A DNA stretch of 64,000 nucleotides. Source: UBA4416 sp035439445 (GTDB lineage Bacteria; Bacteroidota; Bacteroidia; B-17B0; Aurantibacillaceae). Positions 60,661-64,000 of the stretch are shown here, piece after piece. Position 1 is the first letter of the stretch, and the number at the start of each line of letters is the position of its first letter. The notes under the pieces were generated by a model. It ran no database searches. It had not been told where the DNA came from and worked only from the letters and a program-made list of their open reading frames with translations. The translations under genes and the position numbers were made by a program. Where the stretch lies: assembly GCA_035439445.1 (NCBI GenBank), contig DAORKG010000001.1:138815-202814 (forward strand). Reading direction: 5' to 3'.

Positions 60661-61614
60661 TTATTTTCTTTTTATTACTTTTTGCGCTGCGTTCACAATA
60701 TCAATTGTATCCAATTTGTATTTAGTCATTAACTCATCAGGTGTTCCACTTTCGCCAAAACTGTCGTTAACTGCAACATACTCTTGTGGAGCAGGTGTGT
60801 TACGTGATAGTAACTGAGCAACGCTATCGCCCAAGCCACCATGCATTTGATGTTCTTCGGCAGTAACCACACATTTGGTTTTTGCTACCGACTTTAAAAT
60901 TGCTTCGTTATCTAATGGCTTAATCGTATGAATATTTATAATCTCTGCAGAAATTCCTTGTTCTGCTAATTTTTCTCCTGCTTCAATCGCCTTCCAAACT
61001 AAATGTCCGGTTGCAATAATGGTTACGTCTGTTCCTTCATTTAACATCACAGCTTTACCAATTTCAAATTTTTGGTCAGCTGGAGTAAAGTTTGGAACTG
61101 TTGGACGACCAAAACGTAAATACACTGGCCCTTCATAATCAGCAATCGCAATTGTAGCAGCTTTTGTTTGGTTGTAATCGCATGGATTGATTACACACAT
61201 GTGTGGTAACATTTTCATTAATCCAATGTCTTCTAAAATTTGATGAGTGGCTCCATCTTCTCCTAATGTTAAACCCGCATGCGAAGCACAGATTTTTACA
61301 TTCTTACCGGAATATGCAACACTTTGACGAATTTGATCATATACACGTCCTGTACTAAAGTTAGCAAATGTTCCTGTGAAAGGAATTTTACCACCAATAG
61401 TTAAACCAGCTGCTAAGCCAATCATGTTAGCTTCAGCAATTCCTACTTGAAAAAAACGATCCGGATTTTCTGCTTTAAAAGCATCCATTTTTAATGAACC
61501 AATTAAATCGGCACATAATGCAACTACATTAGGATTGGTTTGACCTAATTGTTGTAATCCCGCTCCAAATCCTGAACGAGTGTCTTTTTTTTCTGTGTAT
61601 GTATATTTTTTCAT
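60661..61614 (-). CDS. Transketolase, C-terminal subunit
   Basis: A 317-residue protein covering the pyrimidine-binding and C-terminal domains. DAFKAENPDRFFQVGIAEAN carries the TPP-activating Glu; ASHAGLTLGEDGATHQ and TAEEHQMHGGLGDSVAQLL are family motifs. It pairs with the N-terminal subunit encoded upstream, after the intervening VWA gene. Split transketolases (TktA/TktB-like halves) are common in several phyla. Confidence 0.92.
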   Translation of the reverse strand: MKKYTYTEKKDTRSGFGAGLQQLGQTNPNVVALCADLIGSLKMDAFKAENPDRFFQVGIAEANMIGLAAGLTIGGKIPFTGTFANFSTGRVYDQIRQSVAYSGKNVKICASHAGLTLGEDGATHQILEDIGLMKMLPHMCVINPCDYNQTKAATIAIADYEGPVYLRFGRPTVPNFTPADQKFEIGKAVMLNEGTDVTIIATGHLVWKAIEAGEKLAEQGISAEIINIHTIKPLDNEAILKSVAKTKCVVTAEEHQMHGGLGDSVAQLLSRNTPAPQEYVAVNDSFGESGTPDELMTKYKLDTIDIVNAAQKVIKRK

Positions 61615-61629
61615 AGTCGTTATTTTGTC

Positions 61630-61651
61630 AGTCTTAGCGAAGTCGAAGACT
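61630..61651. repeat. Short inverted repeat with CTTCGACTTCGC core
   Basis: AGTCTT and AAGACT form 6-bp arms around AGCGAAGTCG. The sequence resembles the core of the longer inverted repeat at 43027-43080. Its right edge touches the VWA stop codon. Confidence 0.5.
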
Positions 61652-63053
61652 AGTTTAATTTTACATTAGTTGTTACAGCCGATGTCACACTGAATTTTCT
61701 TTCAATGGTATTAGTTGTTTGTTTAGCGTTTTCGTATCTAAATTCCAATTTGTAATTACCGGGTTGAAGATAAATAATTTCATTTTGTAAACTCGTATTT
61801 AAATTACAAACCCAGGTCATTTTTTTTCCATCATCCGCAAAAATACTTCCGTAACCATTGCCTCCTTTTACAATATACACATTGCCAGAGGTAGGAACTT
61901 TAATTGTATTTGTAGTGCTTTGCTGAATTTCTACATCATTTAATTTAATGCGAGGAAGAGTCAATATCTCCAAATCATATTTACCAACAATGTATTTATC
62001 TGTTTTACCGAAATCCTGAATATTAAGTGTATTCATTTCTCCTTTTTTGCGAACCACACAGGTAGGAAAGTATTTACTTAATGCTCCGTCTAATTCTAAT
62101 TTTAAATAGCCTTGCGGGGCATCTACAGGAATCACATTGTGTTTTCCTTTTTCAATGGTAATGTTTTTCTTTTCAATTGGAGGAATGGTATGAACCATTA
62201 GATCGTAAGTAATATTCGGACTTAAAACTAAAGTATCAGGATTTCCTCTGTGATTTAGCGTATGTAAATAGTTGTATTTTATTTGTTTGGTATTTGAATC
62301 ATAAAATGTCATGTTGACATCTGTCTCTGTTGGTTTTTTAGTAATATCTAATAAATCAACCTGGACAGTTGTTTGAGAAATAGCTTCTGTGAGCACTAAT
62401 TGAAGAACGTCTTTAAAATTAGCTTCATTACTAACGTCATAAAACTTACCCATACAACCAAATACGTCAGCAAACTTTACATCTAAACCAACTCCAATTA
62501 CAAAGGGTCTTAAGAAAATACCTTTGCGTTGAAGCTCAGACGATACTTCACAGGGTACACCACCACATTCTTCAATACCGTCAGTAATTAAAATAATAAT
62601 GTTACGGCAATTACTGCAAGGTGTGAAGTCTGCAGCGCTTTCTCCCAAAGAATAAGCAATAGGCGTTGTTCCTAATGGTTCTAATTTTTGAATACGCTGT
62701 TTAATTAAAGGTGCCGATTTAGAAGCTGTAGCGAAGGGAACTTCTAATTTTGTATCCTTGCAATTACGTTCAGGTTTAATAAATGTTTGATGTCCGTAAC
62801 AGCGTAATGCTAATTCTAAATTGGGAATAGTTTTTAAACTATCTAAAAACTCACCCATTATTTTTTTAGCTACTTCAATTTTGATGTTACTATTCCATGG
62901 GGCATACATGCTGTAGGAATCATCGAAAATAAAAAGGATACGGTTAGTTGGTTGAGATTTAAGATTTAAGAAGGCAGAGTTTAGAAGGATTAGAAATAAA
63001 ATATTTCTAAAATTCTTTTTTAGTTTTCTCAAATCTGAAATCTCAGTTTTCAA
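61650..63053 (-). CDS. Secreted VWA-domain protein
   Basis: A 467-residue protein. A signal peptide (NFRNILFLILLNSAFLNLKSQ) leads to a von Willebrand A domain with the MIDAS motif DDSYS near residue 46, GTTPIAYSL and ILITDGIEECGG. The remaining ~250 residues are beta-rich repeats. The start is uncertain: TTG at 63053 or TTG at 63032; no ATG fits before the signal peptide. Lies between the two transketolase halves on the same strand, 10 nt after the upstream one. Binding partner unknown. Confidence 0.82.
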   Translation of the reverse strand: MKTEISDLRKLKKNFRNILFLILLNSAFLNLKSQPTNRILFIFDDSYSMYAPWNSNIKIEVAKKIMGEFLDSLKTIPNLELALRCYGHQTFIKPERNCKDTKLEVPFATASKSAPLIKQRIQKLEPLGTTPIAYSLGESAADFTPCSNCRNIIILITDGIEECGGVPCEVSSELQRKGIFLRPFVIGVGLDVKFADVFGCMGKFYDVSNEANFKDVLQLVLTEAISQTTVQVDLLDITKKPTETDVNMTFYDSNTKQIKYNYLHTLNHRGNPDTLVLSPNITYDLMVHTIPPIEKKNITIEKGKHNVIPVDAPQGYLKLELDGALSKYFPTCVVRKKGEMNTLNIQDFGKTDKYIVGKYDLEILTLPRIKLNDVEIQQSTTNTIKVPTSGNVYIVKGGNGYGSIFADDGKKMTWVCNLNTSLQNEIIYLQPGNYKLEFRYENAKQTTNTIERKFSVTSAVTTNVKLN

Positions 63054-63063
63054 ATCTTAAATA

Positions 63064-63912
63064 TTAGTAGTCTCCTAAAGTTTCTTCTAACTGACCTAAT
63101 GCTTTTGCTAATTGTTCATCATTAGGAGCTGAACCATGCCATTTGTGAGTACCCATCATAAAATCAACACCTGCCCCCATTTCTGTTTTCATGATGTTAA
63201 CGATAGGTTTTCCTTTACCAATAAATGTTTTTGACTTTGCTAAACCTTCAATAACAGAAGCCATATCATTTCCTTTTTCGGTTTCAACAACCTGCCAACC
63301 AAAAGCTTCAAATTTTGCTTTTAAGTTCCCAAGAGATAATACATTTTCAACATCTCCGTCAATTTGACGTCCGTTGTAATCAATGGTTGCAATATAATTA
63401 TCTACTTTGTTAGCAGCTGCATACATGGCAGCTTCCCAAATTTGACCTTCTTGTAATTCTCCATCACCATGTAAACTGTAAATGATAGAATTATCTTTAT
63501 TTAATTTTTTTGTTAAAGCTGCACCAATAGCCACACTCATGCCTTGACCTAATGAACCACTTGCAATACGCACGCCTGGTAAATGGTCGTGGGTAGTTGG
63601 GTGTCCTTGCAAACGAGTATTTAAACGGCGGAATGTTTTTAATTCTTCTACCGGAAAATAACCGCAACGTGCTAATACACTGTAGTATACGGGAGAGATA
63701 TGTCCATTACTTAAGAAAAATAAATCTTCACCTTTACCATCCATGGTAAAGTTTTTTGGGTTATGGTTCATAACACCATTATATAAAGCCACTAAAAAAT
63801 CTGTACAACCTAAGGAACCGCCAGGATGACCTGAGCTAACAGCATGAACCATGCGAACGATATCGCGGCGAACTTGAGTTGATAGTTTTTGAAGTTGTGA
63901 AATATCTGCCAT
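63064..63912 (-). CDS. Transketolase, N-terminal subunit
   Basis: A 282-residue TPP-binding subunit. VHAVSSGHPGGSLGCTDFLV and FFLSNGHISPVYYSVLARCG are N-terminal motifs; HGDGELQEGQIWEAAMYAAA is the GDG-x-N type TPP/Mg site. It makes, with the C-terminal subunit, an enzyme of the pentose phosphate pathway. TATTTTTG (complement of 63930-63937) is a probable -7 element 17 nt upstream. Confidence 0.93.
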   Translation of the reverse strand: MADISQLQKLSTQVRRDIVRMVHAVSSGHPGGSLGCTDFLVALYNGVMNHNPKNFTMDGKGEDLFFLSNGHISPVYYSVLARCGYFPVEELKTFRRLNTRLQGHPTTHDHLPGVRIASGSLGQGMSVAIGAALTKKLNKDNSIIYSLHGDGELQEGQIWEAAMYAAANKVDNYIATIDYNGRQIDGDVENVLSLGNLKAKFEAFGWQVVETEKGNDMASVIEGLAKSKTFIGKGKPIVNIMKTEMGAGVDFMMGTHKWHGSAPNDEQLAKALGQLEETLGDY

Positions 63913-63929
63913 AAGTATTGATTTTGCTG

Positions 63930-63937
63930 CAAAAATA
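63930..63937 (-). promoter_or_regulatory. Putative -7 element of the transketolase operon
   Basis: The complement reads TATTTTTG, a perfect TAnnTTTG, 17 nt before the ATG. No FNR-like box lies at the regulated spacing. Confidence 0.5.
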
Positions 63938-64000
63938 GCATTTGCTTAGGCTATATAACGCTAATGTTAATAATAATGACAGTATGTTAAAAAATAAAAG

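Noticed and set aside
1..64000. CRISPR arrays, insertion sequences, prophage or integrases
   Set aside because: No regularly spaced direct repeats, transposase motifs or phage genes were seen on either strand. The dispersed palindromes have no coding partner here except the DUF559 case reported above.

Overview
The window comes from a member of the Bacteroidota, most likely a Flavobacteriales-like aerobe or microaerobe. The evidence is low G+C, promoters with the TAnnTTTG -7 element typical of this phylum, no Shine-Dalgarno sequences, two secreted proteins with type IX secretion (T9SS) C-terminal sorting domains, a fused CcoN-CcoO cytochrome oxidase subunit, a fused E1 alpha/beta 2-oxoacid dehydrogenase, and LytS/LytTR two-component proteins. 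There are no rRNA genes, CRISPR arrays, insertion sequences or prophages. Two tRNA genes are present.

Layout. 1-139 is the 5' part of a TerB-like gene. 257-10430 is a cbb3 oxidase locus: ccoI, ccoS, ccoNO, ccoQ-like, ccoP, ccoG, ccoH, a SafE-type membrane protein and a PLP decarboxylase. 10516-12236 holds an oxygen-independent coproporphyrinogen oxidase and a truncated haemoglobin. 12757-15258 is paaABCD (phenylacetyl-CoA epoxidase). 15404-19526 is a redox/copper operon: DUF983, rhodanese, DUF2892, thioredoxin, OsmC, copper ATPase and copper chaperone. 20134-27017 holds aromatic amino acid catabolism (homogentisate dioxygenase, HPPD, 3-hydroxyanthranilate dioxygenase, kynurenine monooxygenase, tryptophan dioxygenase), then a U32 peptidase-family protein and a ferredoxin. 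27116-30560 has pdxH, a fatty acid desaturase, a QueD-like protein and a flavoprotein. 31094-33220 has two universal stress proteins and a DoxX protein. 33370-37325 holds two signalling pairs. 37442-43023 is mixed: RNA ligase-like, DUF559 endonuclease, RluA-like, two tRNAs, mutS, a GreA-like protein. 43088-60589 has envelope and housekeeping genes: a T9SS protein, a TonB-dependent barrel, pyrG, DinB, E1 dehydrogenase, GH16, nadC, rlmH and a giant T9SS protein. 60661-63912 is a split transketolase with a VWA protein between its halves.

The strongest hidden structure is a promoter grammar shared by nine loci in the first 33 kb. Each has a 14-bp FNR/CRP-type palindrome (core TGA-N6-TCA), usually in tandem with a second copy 22-23 bp upstream, and exactly 22 bp separate the proximal box from a TAnnTTTR-like -7 element. 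If transcription starts 5 nt past the -7 element, the proximal box is centred at -41.5, the class II activator position. At three of these promoters (ccoI, hemN, doxX) the predicted start is the first base of the start codon, which suggests leaderless mRNAs. One box pair lies between divergent genes, and its spacing suits promoters in both directions. No Crp/Fnr gene is in the window, so the regulator must be encoded elsewhere. The regulon combines high-affinity respiration, anaerobic haem synthesis, oxygen-using catabolism, copper/redox handling and two proteins of unknown function.

Other points of interest are a DUF559 endonuclease gene next to a G+C-rich palindromic repeat, a three-copy dispersed palindrome, a copper ATPase whose natural start appears to be ATA rather than ATG, and two small membrane-protein genes (57 and 37 codons).
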